Assembly: GCA_025766275.1 (NCBI GenBank)
Contig: JAFKAC010000029.1
Coordinates: forward strand, 434,001-498,000
DNA: 64,000 nt
DNA from: Lactarius indigo
Taxonomy: Eukaryota; Basidiomycota; Agaricomycetes; Russulales; Russulaceae
Direction: 5' to 3'
Part shown: in pieces, positions 43,692 through 55,479 of the stretch
Layout of the letters: every line of letters starts with the position of its first letter
Numbering within the stretch: the first letter of the stretch is position 1
Notes under the pieces: generated by a model
What the model was told of the DNA's origin: nothing
Databases searched by the model: none
Seen by the model: only the letters and a program-made list of their open reading frames with translations
Position numbers and translations under genes: made by a program

Positions 43692-46600
43692 ATGCCGCCA
43701 TGGCGACCAGACGACAACAACAACGAAAGTAATTCGCCCCCATGGCGACTAGATGAAGAAGACGATCAAAGTAATTCATCTGAGGAAGAAAAGGAAGAGA
43801 AAATATATCTCAAATGAGCAAAAGCCCCTGATTCATCTGTGACTCGCGTGATAGAGCCACTGACTGATGAGAACTGGGGGATATGGCACGGAAGAATGCT
43901 AATGATGTTGTGGTACTGTCATGTATTGCAGCATGTGCAAGGCACTCTCCCACGACCAACCAGTCCTCGGAATGTGGAGATTTGGGACGACAACGATAGT
44001 TATGCCCAAATCCTCATCACAAATAATATAACAGAGTCTCAAATGAATAACACACATCGCTGTACAACAGCGTTAGAAATCTGGAACAGTCTTGAGGCCA
44101 TACATCAGATGAAAGGTCTTAACACTTATTTCCAGATCCTTTATAATATGAACCATATTGTCTCCGACGAAACTACGAACATCCCCAAACTATTAAACAA
44201 CATGAAGTCGCAATGGGAACACCTTATACAAGTATGTAGTGGGTGTATACCATTGACTGATCAATATTTTAAGATACTTATTGCCTACGCACTCCCACGT
44301 TCGTGGGATCCATACACTCAACCATATGTTGGAGGGGAGTTCGGCAAGATGGAGACAGATCCCAAGAAATTAATCAGTTCACAGAAATTTATTGGGATTA
44401 TCAAAGAAGAATACGCACGGCGCGCGTCACGAAATGTGCCCATCAATATCGTCAATCAAGCCATAGGGAATAAATCTCCCCTTTTCCAGCGTATTAGTGA
44501 TCCCCGATCTGGGGGATCCACTAGTATGTCTAGTCGCCGTGGAAAACGAAAGCGTAAACACTGCAGTCACTGTGAAAAAGATAATCATAATACCGCAAAC
44601 TGTTGTTTCCTCGGCAAGACAAGATGTACCAATTGCGGAAGATTTTCGCATACGGTGGATAAGTGCTGGAAAAAGAAAGGAACTAATGGCGATGGCGATG
44701 CTAAGCTGAGAAAGGCTTCCACCTCAAAAATTGAAGAAGTCAATTCAACAATATATGACAAACAGATGACGCTCACCGTGAAAGAAAACAAAAATGGAGA
44801 GTCGGAATACTTTGGCGAGTGTTATAATTTCGATGACTACGACCCTAGCGATGTGACAGCAATCAATGACCGCCTTATTTTGTATGACTGGTATGCCGAT
44901 AGTGCAACCACATCGCACGTCGCACAAGAGCGAAACACGTTTGTCACATATGATCAGCTTGACCAAGCTTCCGTTACCAGTGTCGGCGGTACCAAAGTCC
45001 CTATAAAAGGACGTGGAACGGTCGAACTCAAATTGCGACTAAATGGTAAGACTTACCTTTTGCGACTCGAGGACGTCCTACATATCCTGTCCAATAAAAA
45101 CAATTTAATATCCTTGGGATGTTGGGATCGTGCAGGTGGAAGCGGTACATTTAAACATGGAATGCTCACGCTGATCAATAAAGAAGAACAACCAATCGCT
45201 GTTGGGCAATTGGCAGATAATAATCTGTACAAGATTGACGTAAACGTCCGCAATGCCACACAGAAAAAGATGGATGACGTACACATCTTTACAACGTCCG
45301 AAGATTTCCCAAGTTGGGAGACATGGCATAAATGCTTTGGACATGTTAGTTATACTGGGCTGAAGAAGCTCAAGGATGATGGACTTGTCAAAGGGTTCTG
45401 CGTGGACTTGCGATCGATTAAACCCGACTGCATAACATGCATAGAAGCCAAACACGCAGAAGAACCCTATGGCGAGAAAATAAAGAAACAAACTACACTG
45501 GGTGAACTTACCCATATCGACCTATGGGGAAAGTATGACAAAGCCTCAATTAATGGTAATCAATACTTCCTCTTATTTGTCGACGATGCGTCGTGATATA
45601 TAACGGTCCGCTTCCTAAAAGGAAAGGATCAAGCAGCCCAGGGAGTCAGAGAATATCTGACATACCTTGAGACTAATCATAAACCCCTGCGAGCTACACG
45701 GACAGACCGCAGGAAAGAGTTTATAAACGATATCCTACAAACGTGGTGTCGTGAGCATGGAATTGAAAATCAAATGACTGCACCATACTCACCTGCTCAA
45801 AATGATATAGCTGAACGCGCAAATCGCACGTTGGTCGAACTTGCCTGTGTGATGTTATGTGGACAAGAGATGCCTGAATTCTTGTGGGAATACACTGTCA
45901 AACATGCAGTGTATATACAAAATCGGTCTTACACACGAGCCCTAGAAAGGGTAACACCTTATCAAATGTGGTTCGGTGAAAAGCCCAATGTTACTCACCT
46001 TCGGGAATTTGGTACACCAGTTTGGGTGCTCCTGCAAGGTCAAGCTATGCAGCGGAAAATGTTATCAAAATCACTGCATCGTGCCTTTGTAGGATATGAA
46101 GATGGATCAAAAGCCGTTCAATATTATAACGCGGAAACGTGAAAAATTCTCACCTCTCGGAATTTTAAATTTCTCGATAAATCCCAGAATAATTTCCCCA
46201 CCGAGCCGATATTAATTGAGCCGGACGCACAGCGTGAAGGGGAGTTGGGAGAACAAGGCACCCTGTCTGCCAGTACTACAGAAGATAGACAACCTATAGC
46301 CTCCAGCAGTGGACTAAAGAGGAAGAGAAGTGATGACGCACCAGAAGATCCCAAACTACAACCCCAAAAAACGCGTGGTGTACGCAAAGACTACCGGCAA
46401 TTAGAAAACCCGTTTTCGGATACAGAAGACGAAGATGAGGTTATTGCCACACTGGGGACAGTGATAATTGGTGATCCGAAGAGCCTCAAAGAGGCGAAGG
46501 AAACACCAGAGTGGCCAGAATGGGAACGCATGGTAGAAGCCGAGCTGAAACAGCTTAGTCAGACTGGCATGTGGAAACTCACTGAACCACCTGCGAATTC

Positions 46601-48017
46601 CATTCCCATTGCAAATAAATGGGTCTTCACAAGGAAGTACGGCAAAGCTGGAAACCTACTCAAATATAAAGCCCGTCTAGTTGCAAAAGGGTATGCGCAG
46701 AGACTGGGATATGATTATAATGAAACATTTTCCCCAGTAGTAAGACTCGAAACACTTCGAGCAATTCTCGCGCTAGCCGCTATAGTTGACCTCCACACCC
46801 AGCAAATGGATGTGAAAGGAGCTTACCTAAATGGTATCCTCAAAGAGAAGGTCTATATGCGGCAACCCAAAGGCTACAAAGATGGCACAGATCGAGTATG
46901 TCTGCTCATAAAAACCCTATATGGACTTAAACAGTCTGGGCATGAGTGGAATAAAGAGCTCGACAATAAATTAAACAAACACGGATTCACCTCTTTAAAG
47001 GCCAATCCATGTGCATATGTCAGAAGGGGAGCCGACCTGGAGATAATAACTGTATGGGTTGATGACCTCATGCTGTTTGCAATGTCAACGGAAGCTATGG
47101 AGTGTACAAAAGCAGACTTACGTTCAGAGTGGGAAGTTACAGACATGGGAGAGCCAACCAAGATCGTCGGGATAGAAATAACCCGAGACGACACAGAAAT
47201 CAAGATAATGCAGCAAAAATATATAGAAGCCATCCTCGAGAAGGAGGGCATGCAGCGTGCTAATCCCGTGGCAACTCCACTCAACTCCAATATGATGCTC
47301 TTACCTAATCCGGACAGGAATGAGGGGAGTAGGAGCAACTCTTACGCGAGGTTGCTTGGCGAACTCCAGTTTCTGGCAAATGCAACCAGACCGGATATAG
47401 CGTATGCCGTTAACAGACTGGCCTCATACACAGCCAATCCAAGTCTGGAGCATACCGGAGCCCTAAAAAGAATATTAAGATATCTCGCTGGCACGAAGAC
47501 GTACGGAATTACTTACTCAAGGAAAAAATTTGAGACGAAAAACTCCAATTTGTTCCATGGGTTTTCCAACGCAGCGTATGCCAATACCGACGATTACAAA
47601 TCGGTTACGGGATATGTCTTCTTAACAGGTGGAGGAGCAATTACCTGGATGTCAAAGAAACAATCAATAACGGCTCTATCCTCAACTGAGGCAGAATACA
47701 TTGCCTTATCCGAGGCAAGCCGGGAAGCTTCATGGCTGAGGAACCTATATGAAGAGTTAGGCTACGGTCAAGAATATCCCACACTAATTCAAGAGGATAA
47801 CATGAGTGCGATGGCGATGGCAAAAAATCCAAAGTTCCACAAGAGATCAAAACAACTTGCCATGCGATGGCATTTAATCCGAGAGTTGGTGGCAGATGGT
47901 GTGGTGGAATTAGGAGATTGTCATGACCCAGACCAAACAGCCAACATCCTCACAAAAGCATTGCCAAGACCAAAGCATAAAAAGCATACAGAAGAAATGG
48001 GATTGAAACCGACGTGA
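43692..48017 (+). pseudogene. Copia C3 Gag-Pol, one frame broken by three TGA codons
   Basis: ATG 43692 (MPPWRPDDNNN, with a PPWR repeat) to TGA 48015-48017, 1441 codons. Internal stops only at 43815, 45594 and 46140, each TGA at a place suited to Arg. Domains: Gag UBN2-like (DENWGIWHGRM, about residue 55); two CCHC knuckles CSHCEKDNHNTANC (about 291) and CTNCGRFSHTVDKC (about 312); protease motif DSATTSHV (about 403), with Ala where Gly is usual; integrase zinc finger WHKCFGHVSY...CITCIEAK; core THIDLWG, RTDRRKEF, NDIAERANRT; reverse transcriptase FSPVVRLETLRAIL and WVDDLML; RNase H NAAYANTDDYKSVTGY, STEAEYIALSEA, EDNMSAMAMA. Near full length, so probably inactivated recently. Confidence 0.94.
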
Positions 48018-48024
48018 AGGGGAG

Positions 48025-48199
48025 TGTTAGGAAGCAGTCGGTATCGACTGGCTGAATCCAAGTTAAGGTATAAACTCCGATTGAATCTTTGTATGTAATA
48101 GCACATCGTGTCCATCATATAGGGGTAGCACGCATCCTTTTTCAGACGCTATCCTTCTCCTTCCCTCAGTGGGTGTGATTCAAATACATTATTACTATA
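48025..48199 (+). repeat. 3' LTR of C3 (175 bp)
   Basis: Same length as 43416-43590. Followed by cgagt, the right copy of the target-site duplication. Confidence 0.93.
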
Positions 48200-50000
48200 C
48201 GAGTAATTCCAGGTTGTAAATGTTGTAATTCCTTTCTGCTTCAGAAAGCATTGTAGAGTAATAGCCTATGGGATGCTTCTTTCCGTCAGCTTTCCGTTGC
48301 AACAGTACGGCTCCCACTGTGTATCTGGAGGCATCGACTTCTAGCTTGAATGGGTCTTGGAGTACTGGGTGCTCTAGCACCGGTTCTTCTGTTACTAGAT
48401 GCTTCAGAGTGTTGAAGGCTTTGTCTTCCTCTTCAGTCCACCTCCACTCCGTGTCCTTCCTTGTTAGTTTGTTGAGGGGTTTGGTGTGAGTTGCGAATCT
48501 GCGAATGAAAAGCCAGTAAAAGTTGCAGAATCCTAAAAAGGATCACACATCCTTGACTTTAGTCGGCATTGGCCAGTCCTTGATGCCTTGAACATTTACA
48601 GGATCCATGTGAGTTACCCCCCTTTCAAGGATTACCCCCAGGTAATCCATTTGCAGTTGGTGGAAGAGACATTTTTCCAGTTTGAAGTAGAGGTCATGTT
48701 CCACGGAAACGTGCAGCATGTCCATGACGGCAGCGACATGGGCAGCTAAATCGTGGTTGAAGTGAGTGGCAATACTGATATCGTCCATGTAAACACATAT
48801 CATGGTGCCCAAGTGTTCGTGCTTCGCAATGGTGTCACAACATATGTGGTTCATCATTGCTTGGAATGTTGCCAGGGAGTTGGTGAGGCTGAAGAACATG
48901 ACTGTAGGTTCAAAGAGGCCAAATTTGGTTTTGAATGCTGCTTTTTCTTGATCGCCCTCGCAAATGCGTATGTTGTTATACCCCCATTGGATGTCCAACT
49001 TTGTGTAGATGTGAGCGTTGCTGAGGTTGAGGATAAGATCTTGAATGAGCAGCAGTGGGTACTGGTTACGAATGGTGTGAGAATTGATAACTCAGTAGTC
49101 CTGTACCGGGCGTAGTTTTCCGTCCTTCTTTTTTATGAAAAAGAAGGATGATGTGTACAGGGAGATGGATGGGCGTAGGTACCCTTGTTTTAATTTTTCT
49201 TCAAGGAAATCTTTTAGTTCCCCTTCCTCTTTTTGCGTCATGGGGTATATCTTGCAGTCAATGGCCGCCGGCGCAGATGGTTTGAAGTCTATTGCGTGGT
49301 CCCATGGTCTTGCTGGAGGGAATTGGTGTGAAGCCTGTTCATTAAACAGTTTGCGGAAAGCATCGTACTCTACCAGGAGTACAGCAGCTACTTGCTGTTG
49401 TTGTGCTTGTATGGCCAGTTCAGTTGACGTAGTGGCCCGTGCAAAGGTGTCTGCTTGCAGCTCTCAGAAGATTTCTTCCTTTTCTGCCATGATTAGCGCT
49501 CTAGTGGTGGTTATACTAAGCAGCATTTCATTAGTTGCCAGAACTACGGGCTGCATGTTGGGGTGTATGGTGGCTTGAGTCCAGTTGATTGTGGGTTCGA
49601 ACGCACTGAGCCAGGGGTATCCCAGTACCATATCTTCACTTTCCAAATCCGTGACTAGGAAGGTCATCTTTTTTATCTGCTGGCACATTTTTACTTCCAG
49701 GTTAACATAATGAGTGATTAACCCAGCTTTGTTTTCTGTATTATCTATGTTCCATATTTTACATGGCGTGTCAAGTTTTTGCACTGGGATGCCGGCCCGT
49801 GCAGCCGTACTTGGTCGAATGAAGTTATCGGTGGCTCCTGAGTCCACCAATGCGTTGGTTTCAGTCATTTTATAATTCATGTGGATGGTCACTGGAATTT
49901 GCAGAGATCGATGGCGCATTGTCACAATTACAGAATTACATTTTAAAGCCCTCACCCAGACTGACAGGTTTAGGTGTCCCGAAAACCCTCTTTTCCCCAT
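48200..50000 (-). pseudogene. Pol of gypsy GG, protease and reverse transcriptase
   Basis: From 50000 leftwards: MGKRGFSGHLNLSVWVRALK (start of Pol after the Gag overlap), protease VDSGATDNFI (about 49850), link region, reverse transcriptase KKKDGKLRPVQDY near 49130-49090, DIQWGYNNIRI, catalytic YMDD near 48783-48795, RNase H KLEVDASRYTVGAVL (about 48340) and KKHPIGYYSTMLSEAERNY. Stops split it at several points (for example 49464, 49093, 48543). The last codons abut C3. Confidence 0.88.
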
Positions 50001-52192
50001 AAATCTTGGAGGATGAGGTCCTTGACCTCATCTGTGCTATTGGCGACCTGCATGAGCCACTCTTTGGCCTGTTCCCCTGCTGTTTTTGTCACAGCGGCAT
50101 TGATTTGAGGTATCAGCGTTGCACTTGGCACTTGAGACACATATCCTGGCAGGGATGGTTCGTAGGCCATTATGGAGCCCTGTGAATATCCCGCGGTTTC
50201 TGCCATTCAACTGTTTGCAGGTGGGCCTTGCTGCCACTGTGTTACAATTTTCCTTTGGACTCGTCCATTTCTTACTCCATTTCCCATTCCCAATACCTTA
50301 CAAGCCCTGTATGACTACGCGGACCTTACATTTCTCTGATTCCTATCACGTGCCTTACTTATCAACGTTCCCTTCTGATAAAGCTTGACATGTGCTAGTT
50401 TCCGTTAGGTTCCTACTCACGCACGATCCCACGTGATTCACCTTTATTCCCAGTACAGTCTTCCCTTGTTCCCTTTATGTCTTCCCCTTTTGTCCCAAAG
50501 TTGGCGATGGTGCCATCTGTTTGTAGTTGCCATACAGACAGACATCTATTTAAACCTAGTCCTACCTAGCTTGTATGGTAGACTAGACTTCTTGTGTAAT
50601 ACTACACCCATCTAAAGTGGACGCCTTCGTGCCTTCCCCTGTCTCAAGAACTTTCACCTTGTGCTAGACCTTCGAGTCTTAGCCTTCCTCTACGATCCAA
50701 GTGACTATTGTCCTTGTGATCCTTGTGCACCATCCTACTGAAGCCAAGCCTTAGAGCTTGCGCTACCATGATTTGACTGACTTGGTACAGGTCGTACCGT
50801 ACGCCCCTGTAGTGGCGTAACACACTGCCTCTGCGTGCGGGGATGGGGACAGTTGCGTGAGAGATGACCTGGAGCGTTACAATTATAACAGAGGACGTTC
50901 CTTAGGTCTCATCTTGACCCTCCTCATCCTCGTCCCCTCACTCCTGGCCCTCTGCGTGGTAGGAATGGTGGCTGGGGCCATGTGTACAGTGGTTTGCCAT
51001 AATCGATTTCTTCCGACCCTGCTAGTTGTACTCTAGCTCGGTTGGTGGACGTGTCCATGGCCCAGGGGTTCATTTGTGGCAGATTCTGGGGAAGAGCCCA
51101 TCCTGCGTTTCCACTCTGCTTCTTGGGTGGTGTTGGTTGACTCTTGTACTCATTGAGCCACGCTTTGAGGTGTATGTAGTTCTTTTGTCATTTGAGGATG
51201 GCGCATTTCCAATTGTCGAACATGACTGGGTTGTCAAATTGGAATGCCGTTTTGAACAGCTCCTTTGGTCACCCTGATGTAAAGAGGTCAATGGTTTGGG
51301 GTTCATTAAGGTGGTAGTGAGCCTTCCGTGTGAGCTGTTTGAAGTCATTGACGTACTTGTCAATGTCCTCTCCTGCCATTTTGAATCCTTTTCTGAGTAT
51401 GGCCTGCGCTTGCTCCCGTTCAAGTGTGTTTTCGAATCTTTGACTGAAGCTGTCTGCTACAGCTTCCCACAACTCTCTTGTATAGGGACTAATTCCTCAT
51501 TGTATTTGCCTATTGAGCCAGTTCAGGAATGACAGGACCCATTCACTTACTGCCCCCCCCTTGATATAGGAGAGGAACAGAAGGCATCATCAGTAGTCGT
51601 TGCGCATGATGGGGGTGTCTAGGTTCATGCCCCAGTAGACGTGCCACTGCGTTAGGAACGAGTCTACTTTCAGTCTGTCTCCATCAAAAATGGAAGGGGG
51701 CTCACTGGTTAATTTCTCATGATGTCCTCCTCCTCCTGTGGCACCTCCTCCTCCAGGTGGTCCTCCTCCAGGTGATCCTCCTCCAGGTGGTCCTCCTCCA
51801 GGTGGTCCTCCTCTGGGTGGTCCTCTCCAGTGTAAATCAAATGGGACTCCTTCCCTGGTGGTGGTGGTGGGTCCCCTCCCGGTCCTCCTATTCCTGGAGG
51901 TAGTTCCAGGATTGGGCGTTGCCCGGATGGGGGGTCTCCTTGATCAGACCTTATGGCTCAAAATATTGCCGTGTCGTTGGCAGTCATGCAGATGCTGGTT
52001 TCTGGGTTGATTGGCATGAGGATTTCTCATGCCTCTTGTTGTATTGTGCGTGATTCTTCAAGCACCACTTCTTCCATTGCTTGTGTAATTGTGGCCATGA
52101 GGGCTGGTGATTGTATGTGAATTGGTTCAGGTTCCGTGATATGTGCAGACTCAGCTCGTTTGATGAGGAGTTCTTGTATGGCTCCTCCACTA
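49970..52192 (-). pseudogene. Gag of gypsy GG, interrupted by a solo LTR
   Basis: C-terminal part 49970-50239 (STDEVKDLILQDLWGKEGF, as in GF). After the 50240-50822 LTR come a CCHC knuckle CYNCNAPGHLSRNC (about 50900-50860), the Gag core (ILRKGFKMAGEDIDKYVNDF and AHYHLNEPQTIDLF, about 51269-51420) and a Gly/Pro-rich linker (51730-51900). Many frame breaks. The Gag/Pol overlap contains GGGAAAA (complement of 49991-49997) in the Gag frame as G GGA AAA, a canonical -1 slippery heptamer. Confidence 0.82.
50240..50822 (+). repeat. Solo GA-type LTR in GG Gag (583 bp)
   Basis: TGTTACAATTTTCC...GTGGCGTAACA with perfect duplication cactg (50235-50239 and 50823-50827). Keeps the AGACTAGACTT self-primer segment downstream of TATTTAAA. 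Confidence 0.95.
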
Positions 52193-52839
52193 CTCACTTA
52201 TCAACAAGTTGGATGCCAGCAGGACCATGCCAGCAAAGAGGTGCCAGTGCACAAAGAAGAAGTAGGAAGAGGGGGAAAATAGGGATGTAAACTGGGGGTG
52301 TTCATGACATCCCAAGTTGTTGTCAGGGGTGCTTTGATGTCCATGTTACTAGTGGTGTCAGGTAGATGCAAATTCAAATACAATGCGACAAGGAAGAGAG
52401 GGGAGTTGTGAAAAGTAATGCATCAGGTCTAAGACCTTCACATGTACCCTGGGCCATCATCAGCAAATAAAAAAAAGGTTGACAAGTGGTTATAACTGCT
52501 TATGATCACTGTAAGCAGTCTGAGCAGGTCCGGGATTACAAATTGCTGAAAGCAATTGTGGTCGTTCAATGGTTTTGAAATCATTTGGCAATTATGCCCA
52601 TGAATGGTAATCACTTACATTTGCTTTTGTGGATTTTATTGCCTTTCATGAACTCAAACACTTTGCTTGGGTTGTGTGTGCTTACAATCGATTATAATCC
52701 AGACTCCAGATGATGTCTGGTTGGAAAAATTACTATGCACTTACTTGCCTTTAGGGTTTTTTCTCTCCACTATTTCTATTATTTGTTTTATTATTCAACT
52801 GGTAATTATCGGACTAAGGTCTAGTTCTAAAGTATAGCA
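52193..52839. other. Unassigned AT-rich sequence
   Basis: Begins with a 13-bp copia-LTR-like end (tcacttatcaaca). No gene seen. CCATCATCAGCAAATAAAAA at 52454-52473 is repeated in inverted orientation at 55988-56007. Confidence 0.4.
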
Positions 52840-52927
52840 TAATATAATAATCTACATTCTATATTGCAAAGATTTGAACATGCAGCCTCATATTATAACA
52901 AGTGCTATTACCACTGCACCACCACAT
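52840..52927 (-). repeat. tRNA-like sequence with A and B boxes, possible SINE head
   Basis: On the minus strand GGTGGTGCAGTGGTAATAGC (52923 leftwards) resembles a Pol III A box (TGGNNNAGTGG), and GCATGTTCAAATC about 36 nt later (to 52871) resembles a B box (GGTTCRANYCC). The 3' side cannot pair with the 5' acceptor strand, so it is not a functional tRNA. An AT-rich segment follows, as in SINEs. No second copy was found here. Confidence 0.45.
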
Positions 52928-53282
52928 CACCAAAAACTTTCTAATAACATTATACTTAGATAGTAGGGGGAGATGCAGAGAGTCATGTGCTATTATCATA
53001 TGAAAGCTGCACCATGATTGTATGTAGTGTATGGCCCAGGTAACCTGTGGGTATTTTTTCTGTACCTGTACCTGTTGAAACCCTTACCTGCAGTGAGGAG
53101 TAAGGGTACCCATCCAAATGAATGAGGGTCAGAAAAGGGTCACAAGGGGTATATAGAACCCTTTGACCCATACACTCAAAGTACCTTTATGTTTTTTTTT
53201 TGGTTCAAATCCTGTCAACATGTGTGTTTAATACAGTCATTGTACTACTACTCATAAGCTATGAAGGCCTTCCTCTGAACCC
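52928..53282. other. Unassigned sequence
   Basis: No gene recognised. Contains a T9-T10 run near 53192 followed by ggttcaaatcctg, which resembles an isolated Pol III B box without a matching A box. Confidence 0.35.
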
Positions 53283-53384
53283 ATGGACATCACCACCCTT
53301 GGTGTTGGTGTCAGTGTCATAGCGTTGTGGCACCGCGTTGGCATTGTGGCGTTGTGGTCCTGCATTGGTGTTGTAGTGTTGCAG
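53283..53384 (+). repeat. Degenerate minisatellite, left part
   Basis: Imperfect repeats built around gtgtcatagcgttgtgg and gttggcattgtgg. Continues at 54604 beyond the solo LTR, which was inserted in it with duplication tgcag. Confidence 0.6.
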
Positions 53385-54598
53385 TGTTACAAACTTTCTT
53401 CTTTGGACTCGTTCTCTCTTCTTTCACTATCTCATCCCCGATACTCTACGAGCCCTGTACGATTATGCGGACCTTACGATTACCCAGTTCCTATCACACA
53501 CCCCGCTTATCGATGTTCTCTTCTGATAAAGCTCAACATGTGCTAGTTTCCACTCTATTCTCAATCACGTGCAACCCCACGTGATTTGCCTTTGTTCCCA
53601 TTATGACTATCCCCTTATTCTTGTTATGCCTATCCCTTTATTCCTCGATCCAGCGATGACGCCATCTATTTGTAGTGGCCATACAGCCCAACGTCTACTT
53701 AAACCTAGTCATACCTAGCTTGTACAGTAGACTAGACTTCTTGTGTAATAACTACACTCGTCTAACGTGATGAACAGCATCGCTAGAGAATCATACTCAC
53801 AGTGAAACAAAGAGTACTGTGGTGAGATATGAAAGCACAGGGAAGCAGTTGACAGAGATGTCTTGCAGGAAAAGCAAAAGTGTCTGGCACACAGAGCAGT
53901 GAGAAACTGATTATACAATTTAAGAGGAACAGACATACCTGGCACACAGAGCAGTAAGAAACTGATGTGGACCAGGAGTGTACAAGCCTACTACTTATAT
54001 TATACAGGAGGGTGACATTACTACAAGGTAAGTAACAGGGTGTCACAGAATACAAGGGATGCATTGTTCTACAACAGGACAAAGGAGTGTGTGTAAAGGG
54101 AACAAGGCATACAAGAACAAGGAAATTCCAGACACGGATGATATCATAGTGATATCATAATAAAGATAAGAGCTAAAGGGGAACAAAGGACAGAGTACAA
54201 TGAAGTGTCCGGAGTGTTCTACATGATGTCATAGTACATGATGTCATACATGATGCAATGGTTAGCGCTAGATTGTACAGATCAAATGTAAGTAATCTAC
54301 AAGTCCAATTAATCTAATCTAAAGCAGTCCATGCTGCAAGTCCGGTCTGTATGAGCCGCTAAGTGCACAAGGGTCACTTATCAACATAACGCAGACGCCT
54401 TTGTGTGCTTTCCTGTCTCCCAACCCTCCTACCTTTCGCTAGACCTTCACATCTTAGCTCCCCTCTACGGTCCAAGTGACTTACGTCCTTGTGATCCTTG
54501 TGCATCATTCTACTGAAGCCAAACCTCAGAGTTTGCGCTACTGATCACTTGACTGACTTGGTACAGGTCGTGCCTAACGCCCTGGTAGTAGCGTTACA
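53385..54598 (+). repeat. Solo GA-type LTR split by a copia LTR
   Basis: TGTTACAAAC...GTAGCGTTACA with duplication tgcag (53380-53384 and 54599-54603). Its own sequence is 53385-53767 plus 54392-54598. It retains the AGACTAGACTT segment near 53730. Confidence 0.93.
53768..54386 (-). repeat. Solo copia-family LTR (619 bp) nested in the GA-type LTR
   Basis: TGATGAACAGC...CACTTATCAACA with perfect duplication taacg (53763-53767 and 54387-54391). Confidence 0.95.
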
Positions 54599-54861
54599 TG
54601 CAGTGCCAGATCAGTATCATAGCATCACAGCGCTGTGTCAGTGTCATAGCACTGTGGTGCCATGTCAGTGACATGGTGTTGTGACACCATGTTGATGTCA
54701 TGGTGTCACTGCACTGTGTTGTTATAGTAGCACCGCTGTGCCATGTTGATGTCATAATGTTACTGCAGGGCTTGCACAGTGTGTCGGTATCTTGTTGCAG
54801 TAGCCTAGCATCATGGCTGAGTCATGATGAGTCCCACACACTGTAACAAGGCAGAAAGTGG
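54599..54861 (+). repeat. Degenerate minisatellite, right part
   Basis: Repeats of roughly 25-30 bp around cagtgtcatagcactgtgg and catgttgatgtcatggtg, resuming the pattern of 53283-53384. Most units are diverged. Confidence 0.6.
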
Positions 54862-55479
54862 TGTTGATAAGTGACCCTTGCGCACTTAGCGGCTCATACG
54901 GACCGGACTTGCAGCATGGACTGCTTTAGATTAGATTAATTGGACTTGTAGATTACTTACATTTGATCTGTACAATCTAGCGCTGATCATTGCGTCATGT
55001 ATGACATCATGTACTATGACATCATGTAGAACACTCCGGACGCTTCATTGTACTCAGTCCTTTGTTCTCCTTTAGTTCTTATCTTTATTGTGATGTCATT
55101 ATGATATCATCTTTGTCTGGACTCTCTTTGTTCTAGTCGCCTTGTTCTCTTTTCATACACTCCTTTTGTCCTGTATGTAGAACAACGCTCCTTGTATTCT
55201 GTGACTCTACGTTACCACTCTTGTACTAGTGTCACACCTCTGTACAGTATAAGTAGTAGTGCTTGTACGCTCCTGGTCCACATCAGTTCTCTCACTGCTG
55301 TGTGCCAGGTATGTCTCCTCCTCTGTAATACCCAAATCAGTTCTCTCACTGCTGTGTGCCAGACAACTCCATTGCTTTACCTTGCCTGACCCCCTGCTGC
55401 TGCTTCAAGCACTTCTGCATATCTCACCACAGACTCTTTAGCCCTCTGTGAGTATGCCCTTCTATTGTGCTGTTCATCA
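54862..55479 (+). repeat. Solo copia-family LTR (618 bp)
   Basis: TGTTGATAAGTGACCC...GCTGTTCATCA with perfect duplication agtgg (54857-54861 and 55480-55484). Contains a 64-bp GT...AG segment at 55309-55372 bounded by a direct repeat. Confidence 0.95.

Larger units (their letters stand above)
43416..48199 (+). mobile_element. Copia element C3, full length, short LTRs
   Basis: 4784 bp with 175-bp LTRs (43416-43590, 48025-48199), primer site GGTTATGGGCCCTGG at 43591, one polyprotein frame 43692-48017 and polypurine tract GAAGGGGAG (48016-48024). Flanks tgagt (43411-43415) and cgagt (48200-48204) are a 5-bp duplication with one CpG-type change. The LTRs end TG...TA, not TG...CA. Inserted in GG RNase H. 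Not closely related to C1/C2. Confidence 0.94.
39890..52192 (-). mobile_element. Ty3/gypsy element GG (minus strand), 5' end missing
   Basis: Relative of GF. 3' LTR 39890-40429, ORF3 about 40460-41690, Pol 41690-43415 and 48200-50000, Gag about 49970-50239 and 50828-52192. Interrupted by C3 (43416-48199) and a solo GA-type LTR (50240-50822). The 5' LTR, leader and Gag N-terminus are absent: Gag homology ends at 52192, next to a 13-bp copia-LTR-like end (tcacttatcaaca, 52193-52205). Confidence 0.87.

Noticed and set aside
53180..53215. Isolated tRNA B-box-like motif (ggttcaaatcctg)
   Set aside because: No A box at suitable distance and no cloverleaf; a chance match is likely.
30192..55479. 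Regularly recurring copia LTRs as a CRISPR-like or satellite array
   Set aside because: The copies are in both orientations, irregularly spaced and individually flanked by target duplications, so they are dispersed solo LTRs.
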